DNA from: Gammaproteobacteria bacterium
Lineage (GTDB): Bacteria; Pseudomonadota; Gammaproteobacteria; Pseudomonadales; UBA7434
Direction of reading: 5' to 3'
Assembly (NCBI GenBank): GCA_024280785.1
Contig: JAJRPK010000195.1
Location: 1 to 8,241, forward strand
Length of the DNA: 8,241 bases
Positions 1-6,250 of this stretch are shown here, in pieces. Under the pieces are notes generated by a model. The model saw only the letters and a list, made by a program, of their open reading frames with translations. It did not search any database and was not told where the DNA came from. Every line of letters starts with the position of its first letter. Position 1 is the first letter of the stretch. Made by a program: the position numbers and the translations under genes.

Positions 1-777
1 CAAGGAGAGCTCATGCTTTCCCCAGAATATAATATTGACCATATCTTGCTGCCTATATCAACCGGGGCCACCGAGGCAGCCAAAAGTCAAGCCAAAGAGA
101 CAATTCACAAACTTCGCCAACAAGCTATAACGAGCGGCGGCTTTAGCAGTATACAAAAAGAAATCCAACAAAGCTCGGCCGAACAAAGTCCGCTGGGCTG
201 GCGTCGAGCCAACGATATGCCCAGCCTATTTACCGGTATGGTAGAGACTATGAGCACCGGTGACATCAGTGAGCCTGTACTCAGCTCCAGCGGTTACCAC
301 ATTATTCAGGTGAAGAAGAAACGTGGAGGTGTAGACGTTACCGTTACCGAAACTCATGTTCGCCATATTCTTATTTCGCCTAATGAAATTCGCACCATGG
401 AACAGTCCAAACAAATTGCTATCGGCATCAAATCAACACTCGACAACGGTGGTGATTTTATCGCACTCGCCAGAAAATATTCTGACGACAATGGCTCTGC
501 GCTATCGGGTGGTGACTTGGGCTGGACTGAGCCTGGCTTATTAGTGCCTGAGTTTCAAAAAGCCATGGACAACACCGCCGTCGCGAGTATCAGCGAACCG
601 GTGCGAAGCCAGTTTGGTTGGCACATTCTCGAAGTGTTAGGCCGGCGCGAAAAAGACCTTTCTACCGAGCGCGCAGAGCAACAAGCCAGAATGGCAATTG
701 CAGAAACCAAATACGATGACGAATTAAATATTTGGTTACAAGAACTCCGCGATAATGCCTTTATTGAAATTAAATAA
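1..777 (+). CDS. surA: Periplasmic chaperone / peptidyl-prolyl isomerase SurA, C-terminal part (5' truncated by window edge)
   Basis: The reading frame is open from base 1, so this is the 3' part of a longer gene; the ATG at 13 is internal, not the real start. SurA is a periplasmic chaperone that escorts unfolded outer-membrane proteins to the BAM complex. Two parvulin-type domains are visible. The first (about bases 34-315) begins with the IDHILLPI strand and closes with GYHIIQVKKKRGG. The second (about 349-645) begins THVRHILI, contains GGDLGW, and closes FGWHILEV. After it comes the C-terminal helix with the usual W-x-x-E-L/x-R ending before TAA at 775-777. The N-terminal chaperone domain and signal peptide lie outside the window. 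In SurA the second parvulin domain is the one with isomerase activity; this is family knowledge. pdxA follows 102 bp downstream on the same strand, as in E. coli. The identity is secure. Confidence 0.96.
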   Translation, partial: QGELMLSPEYNIDHILLPISTGATEAAKSQAKETIHKLRQQAITSGGFSSIQKEIQQSSAEQSPLGWRRANDMPSLFTGMVETMSTGDISEPVLSSSGYHIIQVKKKRGGVDVTVTETHVRHILISPNEIRTMEQSKQIAIGIKSTLDNGGDFIALARKYSDDNGSALSGGDLGWTEPGLLVPEFQKAMDNTAVASISEPVRSQFGWHILEVLGRREKDLSTERAEQQARMAIAETKYDDELNIWLQELRDNAFIEIK

Positions 778-879
778 CCCGCTTTTTATTTCTCAAGCCG
801 TATACCTTGGCCGCACTTAGAATACACTGGCTTTAGCTTTAGCCTTCAACTGACGGGGCTCTTAAATCGACCAACGATC

Positions 880-2004
880 ATGACTGATCTTCCATCTAAA
901 AGAATTGCTCGCATAGCTATTACACCAGGCGAACCCGCAGGTATTGGGCCAGACATACTGATTCAGTTAGCGCAGCGAGCACAAACCGCCGAACTGATTG
1001 CCGTTGCCGATCCCGAATTACTATTAGACCGAGCAAAGCAATTAAACCTGCCATTAACCATCAGGTATTTCGATCCTAACAGTAAAGCGCAATGTTCAGC
1101 ACCGGCCGAACTCTGCGTCGAAGCGATAAAACTAAAATCCATTCCACGAGCTGGCTGCGGCACCCCGGATTCCGCTCCGTACGTCATCCAAACACTCGAT
1201 CGTGCGACACAGTTGTGCCAACAAGACATTACCAACGCCTTAGTCACTGGACCCATTAACAAACACCTGATTAATCAAGGTGTCGCCTGGGGTGATTCCA
1301 GTTCTGGCAATCATTCATCGTCTTCTATTGCCCACTTTAGCGGTCACACCGAGTACCTTGCCGCAATAACCCATACGCCTTTAGTGGTTATGATGCTAAG
1401 CACCCAATTGCAATCATCTAACAGACCCCTGCGAGTCGCGCTGGTCACAACACACCTACCATTACGCAACGTCGCCGACGCTATTCAGCCCGAAATGCTC
1501 GAACAGACAATAACGATTTTACATCACGACTTAGTCCATAAATTTGGCATCAACAACCCCGCTATATTAGTTTGCGGACTAAATCCCCACGCAGGCGAAC
1601 AAGGTGATTTGGGCGATGAAGAACTAAGAATAATCGAGCCCTGTTTAGCGAAGTTGCGCGAACGGGGAATAAATTTATCGCCACCACTGCCGGCTGACAC
1701 GCTGTTCACCACTAAGTACCTTAATCAAGCCGATGCGGTATTGGCGATGTATCACGATCAAGGCCTACCGGTCTTAAAGTCTCACGGTTTCGGCCAAGCT
1801 GTTAACATCACGCTGGGACTACCCATCATCAGAACCTCGGTAGATCACGGCACAGCCTTTGACTTAGCAGGTACGGGTAAAGCCGACACGGGTAGCCTGC
1901 AAGCAGCGATTGATACTGCTATCATACTGTCCGAACACCAACAAGACCGCTATAAAAACAGCATAACCAAGTTTGCCCAAACCTCTAGTCGAGACTCTTC
2001 TTAA
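880..2004 (+). CDS. pdxA: 4-hydroxythreonine-4-phosphate dehydrogenase PdxA
   Basis: PdxA oxidises 4-phosphohydroxy-L-threonine with NAD+ in the DXP-dependent pyridoxal-5'-phosphate pathway; it is a cytosolic, metal-dependent dimer. The family signature TPGEPAGIGPD is at residues 15-25. The histidines expected at the metal and substrate site are present: GHTEY (H156), TTHLPL (H192), NPHAGE (H237) and YHDQGLPV (H292). The late motif RTSVDHGTAFDLAG follows. At 374 aa it is longer than E. coli PdxA (about 329 aa). The extra length is a serine-rich insertion of about 15 residues (136-151) just before H156, a smaller insertion before LRVALVTTH, and a C-terminal tail of about 20 residues. The ATG at 880 gives the normal short lead into the signature, although no good Shine-Dalgarno sequence precedes it. 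The last 20 bp overlap the 3' end of the convergent permease gene. Confidence 0.97.
   Translation: MTDLPSKRIARIAITPGEPAGIGPDILIQLAQRAQTAELIAVADPELLLDRAKQLNLPLTIRYFDPNSKAQCSAPAELCVEAIKLKSIPRAGCGTPDSAPYVIQTLDRATQLCQQDITNALVTGPINKHLINQGVAWGDSSSGNHSSSSIAHFSGHTEYLAAITHTPLVVMMLSTQLQSSNRPLRVALVTTHLPLRNVADAIQPEMLEQTITILHHDLVHKFGINNPAILVCGLNPHAGEQGDLGDEELRIIEPCLAKLRERGINLSPPLPADTLFTTKYLNQADAVLAMYHDQGLPVLKSHGFGQAVNITLGLPIIRTSVDHGTAFDLAGTGKADTGSLQAAIDTAIILSEHQQDRYKNSITKFAQTSSRDSS
1285..1332 (+). other. Serine-rich insertion inside PdxA
   Basis: Codons 136-151 of pdxA encode a polar, low-complexity stretch (WGDSSSGNHSSSS within it). It sits between the VTGPINKHLIN segment and the active-site GHTEY motif. 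From memory, E. coli and Pseudomonas PdxA join these two segments with only a few residues (AGIPF). The reading frame continues cleanly on both sides, so this is an in-frame insertion and not a frameshift. It probably forms a surface loop near the substrate pocket; that placement is inferred from the position in the sequence. Confidence 0.7.
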
Positions 2005-3130
2005 ACCTTAAAGATGCGACCGTTAATCCTGCAAAGGTAAATAAAATAAGCCAGTACACATCAAAAGTCATATGAATTATTTGTACATCACGCAACACTA
2101 CGCCGCGTATCAAGCGCATAAAATGCGTCGCTGGTAAAGCTTCAGCGATATATTGCGCGACTTCGGGCATACCTTCATAAGGAAACATAAAACCGGATAA
2201 TAATATTGATGGCAGCAAGACAAACAAAGTCATTTGCATGGCTTGCAACTGATTACTAGCAATAGTTGAAATAACCAGACCCAAAGAAAGACTGGCTGTG
2301 ATGAACAATAAGGTAGCTGCCGCCAACTGCCACAAGCTACCGTTGATAGGGACATTAAATACCGCCTTTCCTAAACCTAAAATAATCACCACCTGCAAGG
2401 CGCCAATAAATATGTAGGGAATAATTTTTCCTATCATAAGCTCAAGAGGCCGTACCGGTGTTGTTATCAGCATTTCGAGATTACCTCGTTCACTTTCGCG
2501 CACAATAGCCGCAGAGGTAAACATAATCATCGTCATCGTTAAAATAATAGCGACCAAACCTGGCACCACATTTACAGCCGTACGTTGCTCCGGGTTATAT
2601 AGCAAAGTCACTTCAAAGGTTGGTGTGCTGCGATTTACCGGCTTACTGAGTAACTCTGCCAGCGGCATATTTCTCAGGCTTTTTACTGCGGCCGAAATCA
2701 TCGTATCTGAACCATCGACCACCCATTGGGCAATGGGTCGGCTCGTTTCCTCATCACTCGACGCCGGTGAACCTGAGCCTATACTCCGGTGACGCACCAC
2801 GCGCTGACTAACATCCTTCGGAATGACTAACACAGCGCGGATTTGTGCGCTAGCAATTGCCGCTTCGGCTTGTTGAACCGTAGTATATTGCTCAGTAAAC
2901 TTTACCACTTGAGTTGCACTGATTGTTTGTATCAGCACTCGACTTAAACCCGTTTGACTGTAATCGACCACACCCACTGGGATGTGGCGCACGTTGGTAT
3001 TAATGGCAAAGCCAAACAGCATTAACTGTATTAGCGGAATCACCACCACCATGCCAAACATCATTCTATCGCGCTTAAGCTGAATGAGCTCTTTACTAAA
3101 GATCGCATAAATTCTTATTAGTATGTTCAC
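1985..3130 (-). CDS. ABC-2 type transporter permease (YhhJ/YbhR-like exporter subunit)
   Basis: This is the inner-membrane permease of an ABC exporter, 381 aa, and the last gene of the minus-strand operon. The topology is typical of ABC-2 permeases: a cytoplasmic N-terminus (KELIQLKRDR), one membrane helix at about residues 23-43, a periplasmic domain of about 140 residues, then helices at about 187-210, 235-257, 266-289, 298-318 and 357-375. The motif RESERGNLEMLITTPVRP (211-228) matches the coupling-helix region of this family, and FMFPYEGMP (315-322) and ALPATHFMRLIRG (331-343) are also typical. The start is GTG at 3128-3130, in a GTGA overlap with the ATPase stop and preceded by an AGGTAGG-like ribosome site. 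The periplasmic domain carries a serine-rich, charged stretch (113-132). The substrate cannot be read from sequence; relatives are annotated as drug or multidrug exporters. The TAG stop lies inside the end of pdxA. Confidence 0.92.
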   Translation of the reverse strand: MNILIRIYAIFSKELIQLKRDRMMFGMVVVIPLIQLMLFGFAINTNVRHIPVGVVDYSQTGLSRVLIQTISATQVVKFTEQYTTVQQAEAAIASAQIRAVLVIPKDVSQRVVRHRSIGSGSPASSDEETSRPIAQWVVDGSDTMISAAVKSLRNMPLAELLSKPVNRSTPTFEVTLLYNPEQRTAVNVVPGLVAIILTMTMIMFTSAAIVRESERGNLEMLITTPVRPLELMIGKIIPYIFIGALQVVIILGLGKAVFNVPINGSLWQLAAATLLFITASLSLGLVISTIASNQLQAMQMTLFVLLPSILLSGFMFPYEGMPEVAQYIAEALPATHFMRLIRGVVLRDVQIIHMTFDVYWLILFTFAGLTVASLRFKKSLD

Positions 3131-4053
3131 TGCCTACCTGCTCCGGTGCAAGTAACAAACACATCTTCTAAACTTGGCCTAACAAGAGATAAGGTATCTT
3201 CTATTTCAATACCACTTTGTGAACTTAAAAAAGCAAGAGGATCGGGAATACTTTTTTTAACCAACACTCGCAGGCGTGCACCGAGTTGTGACGCAGTAAT
3301 AACATCGGGAAGATTTACCAGTTGCCGTTTTAACTGGCGCAGGTTTAATGAAGAAACCTCTACTACATGCGCGCCCATTTGTTGCATTAACTCTTCTGGC
3401 GTTCCATCGGCACGTTTAATCCCATTTTCTAATATTGCCAGTTTATGGCAACGTTCAGCTTCATCCATATAGTGTGTTGAAACCAGAATACTGGTACCCT
3501 GTTCGCTCAAGTCGAATAATTGCTCCCAAAAATCACGTCGGTTTTCTGGATCAACTGCCGAAGTAGGCTCATCTAAAAACAATAATTCCGGCTTATGTAA
3601 TACGGCGGCAGACAGGCCAAGCCGCTGCTTTTGCCCCCCGCTCATGCTTCCCGCCAACTGATTCTTTTGTTGCTGCAAGCCATAGGTATGGAGTAGCTCA
3701 TCAATCCGCTTTTCTTGTGAGCGCCGGGATAAGCAGTATATTTTTGCGATAAACCGCAAATTTTCCTTTACCGTTAAATCGGCATAGAGCGAGAATTTCT
3801 GGGTCATATAGCCAATAAGCAGGCGCAACTTTTCTGCCTCTTCGGGCAAATTAAACCCCAATACTTGAACAGCACCAGAACTTGGTTTTAAGAGCCCGGT
3901 TAGCAGTCGTATTGCAGTAGTCTTACCACAACCGTTAGGACCTAAAAAACCGTATATTCGGCCTTTTTCTACTTTTAGATCGAGATTTTGTATAGCTTTT
4001 AAATCACCAAAGTTTCGACTTAGATTTGAAGCGTTGATAACATACTGGCTCAT
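3127..4053 (-). CDS. ABC transporter ATP-binding protein (exporter ATPase)
   Basis: This cytoplasmic ATPase, 308 aa with a single nucleotide-binding domain, should drive the adjoining permease. All catalytic motifs are intact: Walker A GPNGCGKTT (38-46), Q-loop Q85 in YMTQKFSLY, signature SMSGGQKQR (136-144), Walker B LLFLDEP (157-163) with E162, D-loop SAVD (165-168) and H-loop H194 in STHYMDEAE. The YxDLTVKENL stretch and a C-terminal extension of about 85 residues ending SLEDVFV are typical of the drug-exporter (CcmA/YbhF-type) subgroup. Unlike E. coli YbhF or RbbA, there is only one ATPase domain, so a working transporter presumably uses two copies. ATG at 4051-4053 overlaps the adaptor gene's stop (ATGA), and its own TGA overlaps the permease GTG. 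These overlaps point to translational coupling and equal expression. Confidence 0.96.
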   Translation of the reverse strand: MSQYVINASNLSRNFGDLKAIQNLDLKVEKGRIYGFLGPNGCGKTTAIRLLTGLLKPSSGAVQVLGFNLPEEAEKLRLLIGYMTQKFSLYADLTVKENLRFIAKIYCLSRRSQEKRIDELLHTYGLQQQKNQLAGSMSGGQKQRLGLSAAVLHKPELLFLDEPTSAVDPENRRDFWEQLFDLSEQGTSILVSTHYMDEAERCHKLAILENGIKRADGTPEELMQQMGAHVVEVSSLNLRQLKRQLVNLPDVITASQLGARLRVLVKKSIPDPLAFLSSQSGIEIEDTLSLVRPSLEDVFVTCTGAGRQ

Positions 4054-4988
4054 GGCAACTCAACTTGCACAGGAACCCCGTTGGGTAAATGAGCTTCACT
4101 GTCAGGCAGCTGCACCTCTGCCAAATACACTAGCCGTGAGCGCTCATCCTGATTTAATGCATAGTAAGGGGTAAAGGCCGGCTCAGCAGAAATCCAACGC
4201 AAATTACCCACGATTGGTTTTTCCAACCCATCAATATGCACGATCAACTGATCGCCCACTTTTATTTTTACACGATAAGGCTCCGGGACATAAATGCGTG
4301 CAAAGGGTGCCTTGCCCGCAAGCACTATAGCTAGTGGACTACCGGTGGTGACACGCTCACCAAGATTCCAGGGAAGATTATCAAGAATACCGTCGCGGGT
4401 TGCCAAAATTGATAAATCAGCCAATTTTTTTACTTCACTAGCAAGAATTGCGATCACCGCATCTAAACGAGCCTCGGCTATACGTAAGTCCTCTTCACGT
4501 GTGCCGTTAGTTAATTTAAGCAATTCCTCTTGTGCATTTTGTAAACCAGCAATGCTGGCATCACGTGACGCCAGCCCCCTATCGAGATCTGCCTCACTAA
4601 TGACTTTTTGCTTTTTCAAGTTGATCAAACGCACAAAGTTAGTTTCAGTTTCAATCAATGCAGCCCGAGCCCCAGCCACTTTAGCGCTTGCGGCTGCAAC
4701 GTCTTCTACCCGGGCACCGTTGCGCAATTTTTCCAGGTTAGCCTCAGCTTGAGCTACCTCTGCGCTGGCTTTGCCAAGCAGGGCTTTTTGCAGGGTATCA
4801 TCGAGCTTTACTAACAGATCACCTTTTTTAACTTTACTACCTTGCATAACGGGCAACGCCACTACCACTTCGTTGGCTGTCGCCGTATGGGCAATACGCT
4901 CTCGTTCCAAAGTCCCCAGCGCTATATTTTCGATTTGACCGCCGCAAGCCGCTAGCAATACAAGAACAAGACAAATAAAGTTACGCAC
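4050..4988 (-). CDS. HlyD-family periplasmic adaptor (membrane fusion) lipoprotein of the ABC exporter
   Basis: First gene of the exporter operon, 312 aa. The N-terminus MRNFICLVLVLLAAC is a lipoprotein signal with lipobox LAAC (12-15), so the mature protein should start at acylated C15 and be anchored to a membrane facing the periplasm. A biotinyl-lipoyl-like half follows (VVVALPVMQGSKVKKGDLLVKLDD, about 41-64). Next is a long alpha-helical hairpin (about 66-190) with two related segments, LRNGARVEDVAAA and LTNGTREEDLRIAEA. The second lipoyl half (ATRDGILDNL, about 196-205) and a beta-barrel ending with FTPYYALNQDERSRLVYLAEV come last. That ending is typical of YbhG/YhiI-type adaptors. Such proteins bridge an ABC exporter to a TolC-like channel; no channel gene is in the window. 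The start is GTG at 4986-4988, supported by AGGTG at 4994-4998 and by the signal peptide beginning immediately. Confidence 0.92.
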   Translation of the reverse strand: MRNFICLVLVLLAACGGQIENIALGTLERERIAHTATANEVVVALPVMQGSKVKKGDLLVKLDDTLQKALLGKASAEVAQAEANLEKLRNGARVEDVAAASAKVAGARAALIETETNFVRLINLKKQKVISEADLDRGLASRDASIAGLQNAQEELLKLTNGTREEDLRIAEARLDAVIAILASEVKKLADLSILATRDGILDNLPWNLGERVTTGSPLAIVLAGKAPFARIYVPEPYRVKIKVGDQLIVHIDGLEKPIVGNLRWISAEPAFTPYYALNQDERSRLVYLAEVQLPDSEAHLPNGVPVQVELP

Positions 4989-5013
4989 GATAACACCTGC
5001 TATATTTTATGTT

Positions 5014-5027
5014 TGTAAAATTTTACA
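5014..5027. promoter_or_regulatory. Perfect 14-bp palindrome, likely operator over the exporter -10 element
   Basis: TGTAAAATTTTACA is an exact palindrome covering the predicted -10 hexamer of the exporter promoter, with its edge about 25 bp from the GTG start of the adaptor gene. A symmetrical site here is what a dimeric repressor would bind to block polymerase. Exporters of this type are often controlled by TetR- or MarR-family repressors, but no regulator gene is in the window, so the binder is unknown. It resembles half of a TyrR box (TGTAAA...TTTACA), but the spacing is 2 bp, not the usual 6. Confidence 0.5.
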
Positions 5028-5048
5028 TCAGCCACATGAGCTTAACAA
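5020..5048 (-). promoter_or_regulatory. Predicted sigma-70 promoter of the exporter operon
   Basis: On the minus strand, TTGTTA (5043-5048, 4 of 6 matches to TTGACA) is followed after exactly 17 bp by TAAAAT (5020-5025, 5 of 6 matches to TATAAT). Transcription would start near 5013, giving a leader of about 25 nt that contains AGGTG at 4994-4998, 5 nt before the GTG start of the adaptor gene. This is the best-spaced promoter I found in the divergent region. It is a prediction from spacing and consensus only. Confidence 0.6.
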
Positions 5049-5070
5049 TACCCAGCCACACGAACTTAAC
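5030..5070. repeat. Imperfect tandem direct repeat upstream of the exporter promoter
   Basis: AGCCACATGAGCTTAAC (5030-5046) and AGCCACACGAACTTAAC (5054-5070) match at 15 of 17 positions, with a 24-bp period. A shorter, decayed copy of the end, CGAACTAAC, occurs at 5077-5085. The first copy covers the predicted -35 hexamer of the exporter promoter. The repeats could be regulator binding sites or the trace of a local duplication. Confidence 0.6.
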
Positions 5071-5165
5071 CTCAATCGAACTAACAGTTAATATATGCGT
5101 AAATAAATATGGCATAGCGAATAACCATTACATGCCGGGTGATCTTGAATATACCATTCCGCCGT

Positions 5166-5188
5166 GAGTAGAAATTTCATTTCTACTC
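5166..5188. repeat. Perfect 10-bp inverted repeat with 3-bp centre
   Basis: GAGTAGAAAT (5166-5175) is followed by TTC and then its exact reverse complement ATTTCTACTC (5179-5188). Neither strand has a run of T after the stem, and the stem is AT-rich, so it is not a standard rho-independent terminator. It lies between the two divergent promoters, about 105 bp from the rsmA -10 hexamer and about 120 bp upstream of the exporter -35 element. It could be a DNA site for a dimeric regulator or a small RNA hairpin. Confidence 0.75.
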
Positions 5189-5292
5189 TGCTGTTAAAAC
5201 CTTCAATAACTGAGACTGCTTTACTGTCCTGCTTCATAGAAGCTGTAACTAATTTCTCACTATTCGCCATCCCTAAAACTATCGATCCACGC

Positions 5293-5298
5293 TATAAT
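5293..5298 (+). promoter_or_regulatory. Consensus -10 hexamer (TATAAT), probable rsmA promoter
   Basis: A perfect TATAAT lies 71 bp before the ATG chosen for rsmA. No good -35 hexamer sits at 15-18 bp spacing (the region reads ATCCCTAAA), and there is no TGn extension, so the promoter is incomplete on consensus grounds and may need an activator. A start near 5305 would exclude a useful TTG start at 5307 and fits the ATG at 5370 with a leader of about 65 nt. rsmA needs its own promoter here because the exporter operon separates it from pdxA. Confidence 0.35.
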
Positions 5299-5369
5299 CC
5301 TGATATTTGAGCACTATTCTTTATGAGCTACATTATCATAGTCTCTACCTACTACACGCGACCAGATTG

Positions 5370-6209
5370 ATGGATAAAACTGCAGTAACTCCACTGGTTC
5401 ATAAAGCCAGAAAAAGGTTCGGGCAAAATTTTTTGCACGACCCCTCGATTATTAGTCGAATTGTTCACGCTATTGGCCCTGCCAACAACGATCATTTGGT
5501 GGAAATCGGGCCCGGCCAAGGAGCACTTACCAACCCCTTATCCGAACAGCTTAGCGCCAGCGCAACCCTCGATTTGATCGAACTCGATCGAGACCTTGCA
5601 AAACGGTTAGTGCAACAGTTTCAATCGCAGCCCCAGATCAATGTTCATCAAACCGATGCGTTAAACTTTGATTTTCTGGCCCTGTCCAGGCAATCACAAA
5701 GACCTCTTAGAATTTTTGGCAACCTACCCTACAATATCTCAACACCGCTAATCTTTCACTTGCTTGATCAAGCAAGCATCGCCACAGGAGATCAAACACA
5801 GCCAGTCATTAAAGACATGCACTTTATGCTACAAAAAGAAGTCGTCGAACGTATGTCTGCAGAACCGGGCTCAAAAGTGTACGGCCGCCTCAGCGTAATG
5901 ACGCAGTACTACTGTCAAGTGGAGCCACTGTTTGAAGTGCCACCCGAAGCCTTTTCGCCCCAGCCCAAAGTAATGTCTGCCATCGTCCAATTGACACCGT
6001 ACACCGAGCTTCCTTTTGTAGCTCGCGATACGGACATGCTAGCCAAAGTTGTCAGAGCGGCATTTTCCCAACGTAGAAAAACTCTGCGCAATGGTTTAAA
6101 ACAATTGACTAACGCCGACATTCTAGAATCACTGGACGTTAACCTCTCCGCCAGGGCAGAAACGTTGAGCATTGAAAGTTTTGTCAGTATCGCCAACGCA
6201 CTATCATAA
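5370..6209 (+). CDS. rsmA: 16S rRNA dimethyladenosine transferase RsmA (KsgA)
   Basis: RsmA dimethylates two adjacent adenosines in the 3'-terminal hairpin of 16S rRNA, using S-adenosylmethionine, as a late checkpoint of 30S subunit assembly. With the ATG at 5370 the protein is 279 aa, close to E. coli (273). It starts with HKARKRFGQNFLHD (11-24) as expected. Motif I VEIGPGQGALT (44-54) binds SAM, ELDRD (71-75) follows, NLPYNIS (118-124) is the target-adenine motif, and DMHFMLQKEVVERM plus YGRLSVMTQYY are strongly conserved. The C-terminal domain has FSQRRKTLRNGL (232-243). The frame is open upstream to a TTG at 5307, but those 21 extra residues are not family-like and would begin at the predicted transcription start. 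No clear Shine-Dalgarno sequence precedes the ATG. A loop between HLLDQ and DMHFM is several residues longer than in E. coli. Confidence 0.96.
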   Translation: MDKTAVTPLVHKARKRFGQNFLHDPSIISRIVHAIGPANNDHLVEIGPGQGALTNPLSEQLSASATLDLIELDRDLAKRLVQQFQSQPQINVHQTDALNFDFLALSRQSQRPLRIFGNLPYNISTPLIFHLLDQASIATGDQTQPVIKDMHFMLQKEVVERMSAEPGSKVYGRLSVMTQYYCQVEPLFEVPPEAFSPQPKVMSAIVQLTPYTELPFVARDTDMLAKVVRAAFSQRRKTLRNGLKQLTNADILESLDVNLSARAETLSIESFVSIANALS

Positions 6210-6250
6210 AACATCAATAAAACCAGAACTTGCGATCCTGCTGTTGTACC

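Larger units (their letters stand above)
4989..5369. other. Divergent intergenic region between the exporter operon and rsmA
   Basis: These 381 bp separate the divergent exporter operon and rsmA. They hold the exporter ribosome site (4994-4998), its promoter with an operator-like palindrome, a 24-bp-spaced direct repeat (5030-5070), a perfect 10-bp inverted repeat (5166-5188) and a TATAAT hexamer for rsmA (5293-5298). A 60-codon minus-strand frame (5088-5270) crosses the inverted repeat. Its start has AGGG directly abutting the ATG and its product matches no family I know, so I do not call it a gene. The region is visibly AT-rich. No tRNA-like or other RNA structure stood out. Confidence 0.7.

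Noticed and set aside
778..879. Possible promoter or terminator between surA and pdxA (TAGAAT at 818-823, GCTTTA repeats at 831-846)
   Set aside because: No -35 element sits at the right distance, and the GCTTTA repeat is direct, not inverted, so it forms no hairpin. Read-through from surA is simpler.
4294..4752. A 152-codon plus-strand frame inside the adaptor gene
   Set aside because: It is antisense to a clear HlyD-family protein and has the composition of a shadow frame, with no recognisable domain.
5014..5027. A TyrR box as the identity of the palindrome
   Set aside because: The half-sites resemble TGTAAA and TTTACA, but the spacing is 2 bp and not 6, so an assignment to TyrR is not justified.
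5088..5270. A 60-codon minus-strand frame upstream of the exporter operon
   Set aside because: AGGG abuts its ATG directly, leaving no normal ribosome-site spacing. The product matches no family I know and the frame runs through the perfect inverted repeat. It may be chance; conservation in relatives would be needed to call it.
5307..5369. Upstream TTG start for RsmA adding 21 residues
   Set aside because: The extra residues are not family-like. The TTG sits at the predicted transcription start, and the ATG at 5370 gives the normal N-terminus and length.
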